Translations under genes and position numbers: made by a program | Notes under the pieces: generated by a model | The model's input: only the letters and a program-made list of their open reading frames with translations | Databases searched by the model: none | Told to the model about the DNA's origin: nothing | Assembly: GCA_937926185.1 (NCBI GenBank) | Contig: CALEYM010000351.1 | Location: 1-16,727 of the forward strand | DNA from: an uncultured Bacteroidota bacterium | GTDB taxonomy: Bacteria; Bacteroidota; Bacteroidia; Chitinophagales; Saprospiraceae | Direction of reading: 5' to 3' | Length of the DNA: 16,727 nt | Part shown: positions 1 through 8,800 of the stretch, piece after piece | How positions within the stretch are numbered: position 1 is the first letter of the stretch | Layout: every line of letters starts with the position of its first letter

Positions 1-2
1 AC

Positions 3-1436
3 CCGAATACAACATCGCATGGCGGTATGATAATTGATTTTAATCAGTCCTCGGTAAAAACGTATTATAAGTACAGGAAACTCAATATGTTTATATGCAA
101 TGCGAGTATTTGTGATTCTCTGGGCCGTTTAGTCGCGTACACCAACGGCTGTGATATTGCGGGCGCAGACGATGAAATTCTGGAAAATGGGGAAATGATA
201 AACCCCGGTTACGCCTGGCATGTTTCATGTATTCAAAACGAAGATGGTTATGCATCGGGTATTCAAAGCGCAATATTTTTACCGCTTCCGGAATACGACA
301 GTATCTATTACCTGTTTCATAAACAGATGATGCTGATTACAAATCCTGTTGACGCTTTTACGGAAAAACTGCTTGTCAGTATTGTAGATAATCGTATTAA
401 TAATGGAAAAAGTATAATTACAGAAAAAAACATTGAAATATTGAAAGATACGCTCTCATACGGAAAATTAATCGCTACAAAACATGCCAACGGCAAGGAT
501 TGGTGGGTAGTAACGCCCCGCAGGAAAAACAATATTTTTTACATTTTAAAGTTTACGAAAGACGGGATTGTAGATACCTTTACCCAGGCAATCGGGATAA
601 CGCCGGATTTCAAAACAGAAGGTTATGGCCAGATCGTTTTTTCTCCAGACGGCACAAAAGTTTACCGGACGAACCCGCACAATCCCATCATGGTATATTC
701 CTTCGACAGAGAGGCGGGAGTTTTTACGCAATTCGACACGATCGGGTACGTTTATGGAGATCAGCCTGTGATCGGAGAGATTGGCTGCGCCGTGTCGCCA
801 AATGGCCGGTTTTTATACCTGGGCGCCAGGAAGAACCTATACCAACTGGATTTACAGGCGTCGGATATCAGTGCCTCGCAAACCCTTGTGGCCGAGTGGG
901 ATGGTTTTGCCGATCCTTTCCCTACCCAATTTTGGCAGCTCCAGTTGGGTCCCGACTGCAAGATATACGGCCTTGCCGGCGGCGACACGCGCTACTTCCA
1001 TGTCATCCATCATCCCGACGAGCCTGACCTGGCCTGCAACGTGGAGCAGCGGGGGCTGCCGCTGCCCACGCCCAGCGGGGCTTCTATGCCGTCTTTTCCC
1101 AACTATCGTCTCGGTCCCATTGAAAGTCCCGGCTTGCCCTGCTCGCCGGTGGTGAGTACAGCGGTCCCGCTCACGCCGTTGCCGGGGTTTTCGGTGTTTC
1201 CCAACCCCGCGAGTGTCACGCTGAAAATCGTGCCCAACCGGCAGTACGCCGGTATGGCGCGGCTGCGGCTGTACGACGTGACAGGCCGGCTGGCGCGGGA
1301 GCAGGTTTTTGACCCCTCGGCGCCGGTCAGTGAGGTGGACGTTCGGGATTTGGGGGCCGGGGTATATTTTTACGAGCTTTGGTGCGAGGGGCTGGTGCAG
1401 CGGGTAGGGCGGGTGGTGAAAGTGGGGATTCCTTAA
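3..1436 (+). CDS. Secreted propeller-like protein with T9SS type A sorting tail (5' end outside window)
   Basis: The reading frame is open from the first bases (codons from 3), so the 5' end and signal peptide are missing; the ATG at 27 lies inside a conserved-looking stretch (HGGMIIDF) and is probably not the start. The visible part resembles a Saprospiraceae family with the landmarks NASICDSLGRLVAYTNG, ATKHANGKDWW, FSPDGTKVY, SPNGRFLYLG and SMPSFPNYRLG, which suggest YVTN/lactonase-like propeller blades; no catalytic residues can be named. The last 80 or so residues (FSVFPNPAS..., LYDVTGRLAR, LGAGVYFYEL) form a typical T9SS type A sorting domain, so the product is exported across the outer membrane. 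The first 600 bases are AT-rich and the rest GC-rich, although the frame is unbroken. The stop overlaps that of the convergent neighbour. Function unknown; secretion route fairly certain. Confidence 0.85.
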   Translation, partial: PNTTSHGGMIIDFNQSSVKTYYKYRKLNMFICNASICDSLGRLVAYTNGCDIAGADDEILENGEMINPGYAWHVSCIQNEDGYASGIQSAIFLPLPEYDSIYYLFHKQMMLITNPVDAFTEKLLVSIVDNRINNGKSIITEKNIEILKDTLSYGKLIATKHANGKDWWVVTPRRKNNIFYILKFTKDGIVDTFTQAIGITPDFKTEGYGQIVFSPDGTKVYRTNPHNPIMVYSFDREAGVFTQFDTIGYVYGDQPVIGEIGCAVSPNGRFLYLGARKNLYQLDLQASDISASQTLVAEWDGFADPFPTQFWQLQLGPDCKIYGLAGGDTRYFHVIHHPDEPDLACNVEQRGLPLPTPSGASMPSFPNYRLGPIESPGLPCSPVVSTAVPLTPLPGFSVFPNPASVTLKIVPNRQYAGMARLRLYDVTGRLAREQVFDPSAPVSEVDVRDLGAGVYFYELWCEGLVQRVGRVVKVGIP

Positions 1437-4400
1437 TCAGGCACAAACAACATCCGCCGTACCACACTCCCCGCCGCCGTTTCCAACCGCAAAAACAACA
1501 CCCCGCCCGTGTCGCCCAGTTCCGCCCTACCCAACGATACCCGGTGTAAACCTGCCGCGTAAACCGCCGTGTGCGCGTACCGTTCCTGCCCCGATGCGTC
1601 GGCCACCCGGAGTGTGGCTTTTTCCGCCTCCGGCAAATAAAACGCCACCCAGGTGCGCCCACTGAACGGATTGGGTTCATTTTGAAATAATTCCAAAACG
1701 GGTTGTTGAACCGCCACGCCGTCAAATCGCAGGGCCGGGTCGAGCAATTCCAGTTCCGGACTATATGCTTCGGGCCGGGCAATGCGGTGCGACAACCGCA
1801 GTTGTTCGCTCAGGCGACCCGCCGTTTTGGCCCGCAGGCGCAAAGTGAAGACCGGCGCAGCCGGCGCGAGCGGACTGTCCCAACTGGCCGTCAGGGTTTC
1901 CGTTTCGTTGAAAACGGCAAAGTGGTCCGCATGTCCGCCGGGGCCGGGCAGGAGTTCCATCACTTCCAGGCCGGTGAAATGCAGCGTAAACTGAAACCCC
2001 GCCACCGGCTCCGAAGCGGCAACGGGCACGTCGAAAACATCACCCGGGTTAAATTGCCGCTCCGCCGCATCGAAGTAAAGCGGTCTGTCAGACCGCTTGT
2101 CCGTAAAATTATCCGTAACATTGGGCGAGGCGCTCCCGTTCACATCGCCCACCTTCAGCCCGATAAATTCGTGAAACGGCAAATCGGCTGCCGACAGGTT
2201 TACTACCGATTGTATTTCCGGGTAAATTTCCTGAAACGGGTTGGCCGGGTTCGGAAACGTATAATTTTTATCCACAAAACGCCAGGAGTCGCTGGCGGGC
2301 AGTTTGGAAGAAATGCCGAGGATCAGTTTCCGCAATTCCACGATGTCGAAGGTCGTCACGCTGCGGGAGCGGTTGGCGTCGGCGGCAATGATCTTGTATG
2401 CCGACGGCAGCGGATCGATGCCCAGCACGTGTTTGTTGATCAGCACCAGGTCGAAGGTGGACACGCCGTTGAGCGGGTCGTCGTCGCGTTTGGGCCTCAC
2501 GAGGTAAGAGGATTGGGCCGGTACGCTGAACTGGAAATCGCCTTGCCCATCCGTTTGGGTAGAAATGATAGCGGGCGGAAGGGTAGGGTGGGCGCTGTTT
2601 ACGGTCACGTCCGCGGTCGCTGAACCCACGCCTTGCCCGCCCTCCGTCAGTATCTGCCCGCTGACGGCGATCTCGTCGGGCCCCACGGTAAAGGTATATT
2701 CGCAAATGGTTTCATTCCCGCAGTTGTCTTCCGTAAACCACCGGATACGGTGGCTGCCGTGGGGCAAAAGCGGTTCGGTATAGTTCAGCGGCGCTTGCTG
2801 TGTGTTCCATTTCACGCAGGCGGTTTTGTTGTTGCCGCTCTTTACGGTTTGAAGGGCAAAAGCATATTTCTGCTGGGCCAATACCGGGCGTTCGTCGAAA
2901 GCGCGGGGCGTACCGCCCGAATAATTCGGCGTTTGTACGTTGCCATAATTTACGGTGTTGGGGCCGGGCAAATTGATGCTGTTAATGACCGTTTCCTGTA
3001 CGCCGTCGCCGTCCAGATCGAGGAAAAGCAAGTACCGGATATTGACGTCGGCGCCGGAACACTGGTCTGTCACGTCGATACACAGATCAACGGGCGCTTC
3101 TGCCAGGTCGTGGCTTTGCGTTATCTGGTCGTACCAGTACAGTTCATTCCACAATTGCGGATCGTTGGGGGTTTCGTCGGACACGCTCACCGGCGAGGCG
3201 GGGCATTGATCGATCACCGGGTCTTGCGTGTCAATTATTTTTATGATCTGTTTGTATTGATAGCCGTTTGCATTGGCCAACCAGAAAGTAGAAAAATTGG
3301 TCGGCGTCTGTCCCGGGCTGATGGCTATCGAACTGGGGGCCCAGGGCGCCGCCGTACCCATTGGCGAAACCGTGGGGCCGGTCAGGTTGGAAGGGTGATT
3401 GGCCGCGGCGTTGGGATTTGGGTTAGGTATGACGACCAGCGCCTGTGCAGGATCGTATGTGCAGGTGTTGTAGATCGTCCAGGTACGATCAATTTTGTAA
3501 CAGGCATCGGGTACCACGGTGATAAGTTCGTCCTGGTAACTGATCGCCATGTTTTCACAATGCAGGTTGCCCAACTGAGGCTCGCCGTAGATTCCGTCAT
3601 CGTTGCACACGGTGGCGATCACGTCGTTGGGAAAGCGTATCCAGTACTCCTGCGCGGCTTCTGCCACTTCGATCTGTTGGCTGCACTGCCCGCTGTTGCC
3701 CGCCTGGTCGAATACGTGGAAAATGCGCGTGATCGTGCCGCTGTTGCACAGGCTGTCAAAACCGGCGTAATCGGCGCTGACAGCGATAGAATCTGCCTGA
3801 CAAGTGTAGGTTATGCCTCCATAAGCCGCCAGGTTGGGGTCGAAATCGCTGCAAAACACCGTGACGCCGGCAGGCGGTGTGCAGGCCGGGGCGAGCGTGT
3901 CGAGCACAGCCACCAGCACCGTGCAGTCGTCGAAATGTCCCTGGGCAAAACTGTCCGGCACAACGCCTGCCGGCACAAACACGTCGTACACGCGCATCTG
4001 CACCGCCGCGGTATCGCCCGCGTCGGCGCAGCAAAAGTATTGTTGGTCGTCGAAAGTAGTACCCGGCTCGGCACAGGGCCCGGCGGTTGTGCGGCGTATT
4101 TTAAAGGTCAGCGTTCCGCAATCGTCGGCCGAGCCATTGTCCGCTTCGGCAGCGGGTAGCACGTATTGCCCCTCCGCATCCAGATAAACGCGGAGCAGGC
4201 TGTCGCAAACAGCCGCCGGCGGCGTGGTGTCCCAAATGTTGACCGCGGTTTCACAGGAGCCGATATTGCCGCACACATCGGTAACGACGTACAGGAGGCT
4301 GGTGATGCCTACCGGAAAATCGCTTGCCTCGCCGAATACGGCCAGCGTATCGAGCGCGGTGGAGTCGTTTCCGCTAAAATTTTCCAGAATGCCGCCCAGC

Positions 4401-5779
4401 GTTTGGGTGACGCCGCCGGCCTCCCAGAAAACGGTCGCGTCGGCCAGCGGCGAACAATGGTCGGAGGCGATCACATCCGGCAGGTTCAGGGCGACGGTGC
4501 AACTGTCGGCTGCCAGTATCAGCACGGTGTCCTGCGGGCATTGCAGTACGGGCAGGCCGGTGTCGAGCACGTCTATTTTTTGCACGGCGACGACCGGGTT
4601 GCCGGTGCTGACGGGCAAACAGGCGTCCTGCGCGCTCCACACGCGGTGGATGCGCCGGCTGCCGCCGCACAGGGTTTCAATCGTATCGAAATAGAAAACG
4701 TCGATTTCGCAAAATGGCGCGGCCAGCATGCCGTATTGCCTGTTCCCCACCTCTACGTATGGGATGCCGGCGCTGTCGGGCGCGGTGTCCGGATCGTCGC
4801 AGGAAACGCTCAGGTCCGCGGGAAACAGGATATCGGCGAGGTTCCGCTGCCGGTTGATTACCTGCAGGCAGGTGGCGGTGTTGCCCGATCCGTCTTTCGC
4901 CGTCCATATCCGGTGAATGTAGCCGGTGACCGTGCCGGGCGAATCGCAGGGCAGGTTGGCCGTCATGTCAACAAAGGTCAGCGTGATACCGGCAGGGCCG
5001 GTGCAGTTGTCCGTTGCCGAGGCCATGCCGTTGATAATGCCGAGGCTGTCTTTTAAAAACGCGGGCGTCAAATGGGCGCTGGGCAAGGCGCAGGGCACGT
5101 TGATGACCGGGCAATTCAGCGCCGGCGGCAGGCTGTCCACGAGTTTGATATTCCCCCAGCATTTATTGCCCGAACGCGTGTCGGTGACGCGTGCCTGAAA
5201 GGTTTTGCCCAGGTCGGAAGCGTCGAACATGGGCGTCTGCCAGGGGCCGTTGCCGAAGGGTGCGGTTTCGTCCACCTCCACCAGGTAATTGCCCGGACAA
5301 ACGAGCGGCGACTCCAGCATTTCCTCCGCCGTCAGAGTTGCCGTGCAAGTGGCGCCCAATTTTACCGCGAGAAAATCCGCACAATGGATCGCTTCACCCG
5401 GGCCGTTCTCCACGGTTACGGAAAAGGAACAGGTGGCGGTATTGCCCGCGGCGTCGATGGCCAGGAAAAGATTGACGGTAGTGCCCACCGGGAACACTTC
5501 TCCCGAAGGGATACCCGACACCAGCCCGAACAGGGCGCCCGGCTGGTCGTCTTCCACCGTGACCATGTAGGTATACGCCGTGTCGCAACTGGTCGACCCA
5601 AGCGTGAGGGTGTCGTTTGGGGGGCAGGTAATGACGGGCGGCAGGCTGTCGGCGGCGGCGCGGGCTACGTTTACGAAACTTTTGGAAGTTTCGTAAACGT
5701 CTTTTTCTTCGGGCGCCGCGCAATAAACGATTTGTTTAAAACCGAATAAAAGCGGAAAAAGCAGTAAAAATCGGATCAT
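1433..5779 (-). CDS. Giant secreted HYR / dockerin-like / cohesin-like protein, T9SS type A
   Basis: 1448 residues. An N-terminal hydrophobic segment (residues 3-20, ending VYCAA) is a signal peptide. HYR-type beta-sandwiches are visible at about 45-126 (PPVITCPPNDTL ... AGNTATCSFSVTV) and about 405-518 (LQCPQDTV ... VCGNIGSCETAV), with further Cys-rich related modules between. DLDGDGVQE near 920 looks like a calcium loop. A carboxypeptidase-regulatory-like sandwich (about 1039-1097) leads into a dockerin-like pair of helices (about 1098-1155, VSTFDLVLINKHVLG and VTTFDIVELRKLILG), then a cohesin-like sandwich (about 1232-1351, FNPGDVFDVPVAAS, AGFQFTLHF). The C-terminal part (about 1362-1448, QNEPNPFSGRT) is a type A T9SS sorting domain. 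Likely a surface or matrix protein; the ligand is unknown. It follows the 2300-residue gene by 63 bp and may have its own promoter. A perfect hairpin lies in codons 27-38. Domain calls are by eye. Confidence 0.92.
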   Translation of the reverse strand: MIRFLLLFPLLFGFKQIVYCAAPEEKDVYETSKSFVNVARAAADSLPPVITCPPNDTLTLGSTSCDTAYTYMVTVEDDQPGALFGLVSGIPSGEVFPVGTTVNLFLAIDAAGNTATCSFSVTVENGPGEAIHCADFLAVKLGATCTATLTAEEMLESPLVCPGNYLVEVDETAPFGNGPWQTPMFDASDLGKTFQARVTDTRSGNKCWGNIKLVDSLPPALNCPVINVPCALPSAHLTPAFLKDSLGIINGMASATDNCTGPAGITLTFVDMTANLPCDSPGTVTGYIHRIWTAKDGSGNTATCLQVINRQRNLADILFPADLSVSCDDPDTAPDSAGIPYVEVGNRQYGMLAAPFCEIDVFYFDTIETLCGGSRRIHRVWSAQDACLPVSTGNPVVAVQKIDVLDTGLPVLQCPQDTVLILAADSCTVALNLPDVIASDHCSPLADATVFWEAGGVTQTLGGILENFSGNDSTALDTLAVFGEASDFPVGITSLLYVVTDVCGNIGSCETAVNIWDTTPPAAVCDSLLRVYLDAEGQYVLPAAEADNGSADDCGTLTFKIRRTTAGPCAEPGTTFDDQQYFCCADAGDTAAVQMRVYDVFVPAGVVPDSFAQGHFDDCTVLVAVLDTLAPACTPPAGVTVFCSDFDPNLAAYGGITYTCQADSIAVSADYAGFDSLCNSGTITRIFHVFDQAGNSGQCSQQIEVAEAAQEYWIRFPNDVIATVCNDDGIYGEPQLGNLHCENMAISYQDELITVVPDACYKIDRTWTIYNTCTYDPAQALVVIPNPNPNAAANHPSNLTGPTVSPMGTAAPWAPSSIAISPGQTPTNFSTFWLANANGYQYKQIIKIIDTQDPVIDQCPASPVSVSDETPNDPQLWNELYWYDQITQSHDLAEAPVDLCIDVTDQCSGADVNIRYLLFLDLDGDGVQETVINSINLPGPNTVNYGNVQTPNYSGGTPRAFDERPVLAQQKYAFALQTVKSGNNKTACVKWNTQQAPLNYTEPLLPHGSHRIRWFTEDNCGNETICEYTFTVGPDEIAVSGQILTEGGQGVGSATADVTVNSAHPTLPPAIISTQTDGQGDFQFSVPAQSSYLVRPKRDDDPLNGVSTFDLVLINKHVLGIDPLPSAYKIIAADANRSRSVTTFDIVELRKLILGISSKLPASDSWRFVDKNYTFPNPANPFQEIYPEIQSVVNLSAADLPFHEFIGLKVGDVNGSASPNVTDNFTDKRSDRPLYFDAAERQFNPGDVFDVPVAASEPVAGFQFTLHFTGLEVMELLPGPGGHADHFAVFNETETLTASWDSPLAPAAPVFTLRLRAKTAGRLSEQLRLSHRIARPEAYSPELELLDPALRFDGVAVQQPVLELFQNEPNPFSGRTWVAFYLPEAEKATLRVADASGQERYAHTAVYAAGLHRVSLGRAELGDTGGVLFLRLETAAGSVVRRMLFVPD
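5667..5700. repeat. Perfect 15-bp inverted repeat with 4-nt loop inside coding DNA
   Basis: Arms 5667-5681 (ACGTTTACGAAACTT) and 5686-5700 are exact reverse complements, separated by TTGG. The element encodes residues 27-38 of the 1448-residue protein, just after the signal peptide. On the plus strand it is followed by CTTTTTCTTC at 5701-5710, giving the outline of an intrinsic terminator for antisense transcription; on the coding strand the following bases are GC-rich with no U tract. In the sense mRNA it would fold about 80 nt into the reading frame. The arms are AT-richer than the flanking coding DNA. Confidence 0.9.
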
Positions 5780-5796
5780 AGGAAAATGGGTGGTTT

Positions 5797-5837
5797 TGTA
5801 AAGTCAAAATGTAAAATATTAAATGTAAAAGTCAAAA
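5797..5837. repeat. AT-rich near-direct repeat in the 63-bp intergenic gap
   Basis: TGTAAAGTCAAAA at 5797-5809 recurs as TGTAAAAGTCAAAA at 5824-5837, with ATGTAAAAT between. It fills most of the gap between the two giant genes and contrasts with the GC-rich flanks. It may be a degraded minisatellite, or simply the two halves of the promoter-like sequence that overlaps it. Confidence 0.55.
5805..5835 (-). promoter_or_regulatory. Candidate Bacteroidota promoter for the 1448-residue gene
   Basis: Read on the minus strand, TTG (5835-5833) is followed by exactly 19 bases and then TACATTTT (5813-5806, next base G). The Bacteroidota sigma consensus is TTG-N19-TAnnTTTG, so the -7 box matches at seven of eight positions. 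Transcription would start near 5799, giving a leader of about 20 nt before the ATG at 5779. The low-complexity AT context makes a chance match possible. Confidence 0.4.
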
Positions 5838-5842
5838 GGGAG

Positions 5843-8800
5843 TCACCGCAACACCGTCACATCCCCTTTCAGCAGTTCCGCGGCGCCGTCGGCGTATTCC
5901 ACTTCCGCGTACCAGACGAATACGCCCGGAACCGGTTTTTGGCCCCGCCAGGCGCCGTTCCAGCCCAGGCTGAATTCGTTGGGCGCGAAATTCAGGCGTT
6001 CGAAGACCAGTTCGCCCCAGCGGTCGAAGATGCGCAGGGAGTTGATCCGGTTCAGGGCGCCGGGGCGGGTGTACAGGGTGAAATACTGGTTTTGCGGTTG
6101 CTGGGCGTCGATAGAAATGACGTTGGGCGCGTACACGCTGTCGCGCAACACGCCTACCAGCACCTGTTGTTCCCACACGCAGCCTTCCGGCGTGGTAAAA
6201 CGCACCGGGTACGGCGTCGTGCGCAAGGGTTTTACCCAAAGTTCCGGACAGGTATCGCAGCCGCTCAGCGCCGCGATCAGGCTCAGCCATTGCACATCCA
6301 CCATGATGCCCGGCGGTAGGGCGGGGTTTATTTCCGTGTATAGCAACACGCTGTCGCCAATGTGAATGACCGTATCGGAAAACACCCGGCCCAGTTCCAG
6401 CGGCAGTTCGGGCATTTCGTATTCAAACTGGAAGGCACAACCCAGCGAATCCTCGATATTTAAAATCCGGATGCCGCCTCGTATCCGTTCAAACAAATTT
6501 GTTTTGGTAAATGGCTGTTGATCAAGTCCGTACAAAGTGCCGGATGGCAAATTTTCAACCGATAAAACGCCGTTTGTTTTTCCGGCGCAGGGTATTTGTA
6601 CGGGCCTAAAAACCGGTTCGTAAGCCGGCGGCTCCTGCACGGCGCTGGAATCGGTTATGGCGCATCCGTTGGCGTCGGTGAGGGTGACGGTGTATGAACC
6701 AGCCGGCACGTCACTGATATTGGTTCCGTCAGCCCCGTTCGACCATTGAAAACTGAACGGCGGTACACCGCCGCCGCTTAGGGTATTGACCTGTCCGGTG
6801 CTGCTCCCGTGGCAAACCACATCCACGGCATTCAGCGAAAGGTTCAGCGGCGCCGGCGCTGCCAGCACGGCGTCGATCGCGGCGGTGCAGCCGTGGGCAT
6901 CGGTGATCAGAAAGGGGTAAACGCCGTCTGGCAAACCGCTCAGTACCGGCCCTGCCGGGGCAAACTGATACGGGGCAGTGCCGCCGGAAGCGTTGAGGCT
7001 GATCCGTCCGGTGCTGTCGCCAAAACAGGCGGGATGAACGATATCCGCCCCGGCTACCAACAATTCCGGTTGTTCAATTTCTGCCGTGAGCAGGTAGCTG
7101 CAACCCAGCGCATCGGTCACGGTGCAGGTGTACGTGCCCGCCGCGCCCGTGAACACAGCCCCGTTGGCGCCGCCGGGCCAGGCGTACTGGAACGGCGGGT
7201 AACCGCTGCCCTGTATCGAGGCCATACCGTCGGTGTCGGCGAAACAGGTGCTCGAGTCGGTGGTCAGGGTAAAGGCGGACAACAACGAATCGACAAAGGC
7301 GCTTATCTGGGCACTGCAATTGTTGGCGTCGGTCACCGTCACCGTGTATGTGCCGGCCACGAGGTTATTTTGCGTCCAAACAGAGCCGCTTACAGCCTGG
7401 CCGTTGGCGGTAAAAGGCGGTACTCCGCCCTGGATGGACACCGTTAGTTCGCCGTTGGCGCCGCCCGGGCAAATGGCGTCGGTAACGAGGGTGTCGAGCA
7501 CTAAGGGTTGCGGCTCGTTGAGCGTCAGGGCGCCTTCAGCGGTGCAGCCGTTGGTATCGGTAGCCGTGACGGTATAATCGCCTGCCGGCAAATTGTCCAA
7601 AACCGGTCCGCTGCCCACCGGCGACCAGGCGTACTGGTAACCGGGCGTACCGCCTCCGGCAACGGCCGTTATGCTGCCATCGGCCAGGCCCGCGCAGGGA
7701 ATGCCGAAGCCGTTATAATCGGAAGGCGTCAGCGCAACGCTCAGCGGCTCCGGCTGCGTCACGGTTACCGAGGCCGTGTCGGCGCAGCCCAGCGAATCCA
7801 CGACGATAAGCGTATAATCGCCGGCAGGAATATCCGTTAGTTGGTCGCCCGTCAGGGCAGGTTCGTTCCAGGTGTAGGTCACGGGCGCCTCGGCGCCCAG
7901 CGCCACCGACGAAATGCTGCCCGTAGAATCGCCCCAGCACAGGGCCGGCGAGGCGTTCAGCGACAACTCCACCAGCCGGGTTGTGATTCGCACCGTATCA
8001 AAGGAAACGCAACCCGCGGGGCGGGTGGTTTTCAGGACGATGGTTTCTGAAAAGAGCTGCCCGCCGCCGAAATTTCCCTGGTACAGGTAAACGGGATTTG
8101 CCGCCCCGGCATCGCTCAGCCAGGGCGAAGCCGGTATCCATTCGTACTGGTAGTTATTGGCCGGCACGGCGCCGGTTTGCAGGGGATAGCCGGCGCACAC
8201 CGCGGTGTCGGTTCCGCTGTTTTCCAGGGGTATGAACGGAATATAAATGGCTCCCTGGGTACAGGAACAGACCGTGTCGGTGAGCGCTATCCATATACCG
8301 GAACACGCGGCAATGCCCGGCACGTTCACCGTTTCCAGAAACAACCTGGCTGCCCCGGGCAACAAGCCGTTCACATCGGCGGCGACGGTTTGCAATAAGG
8401 GGTCCGCGGCGTCCAACTGGCCGTTTTGGTCTACATCGAGCCGGATTTCCACCTGCAGGGCGCCACCGCCGGGCAGGTTGGCGGCGGTATTGTTGATCAG
8501 AAATTCAATTTGCCAGTTTTCCTGGTTCGCATCGAGACTTTGGCCGCTGCCCGACGGATCGGAGAGCAGATAGGACGGTTTTTCAAAAACAGTGGAAAAC
8601 GGCGTTTCGCGGGTGATAAAGTCGATGTCGCAGCCGGCGTTGTCGCAGGCCACGTTTTGCGTGAGCAGGGTTTGTACCAGAAAATCATACGATTCGCTGC
8701 AAGCCGGCGTAACAACCGTATTTTGTATGTTAAATAAAAAAACGACAGAATCGCCGGCGGCAACCCCGGCAGGCATGTTGAAATAAAGGAACAGCACCTC

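Noticed and set aside
27..29. ATG at 27 as the start of the first gene
   Set aside because: The frame is open to the window edge, the codons before it (SHGG) fit the family, and no signal peptide follows this ATG although the protein has a T9SS tail.
2633..4159. Long plus-strand open frame opposite the 1448-residue gene
   Set aside because: Shadow of a GC-rich gene: Arg/Val/Gly-rich translation, no signal peptide, no recognisable domain, while the opposite strand encodes clear HYR and sorting domains.
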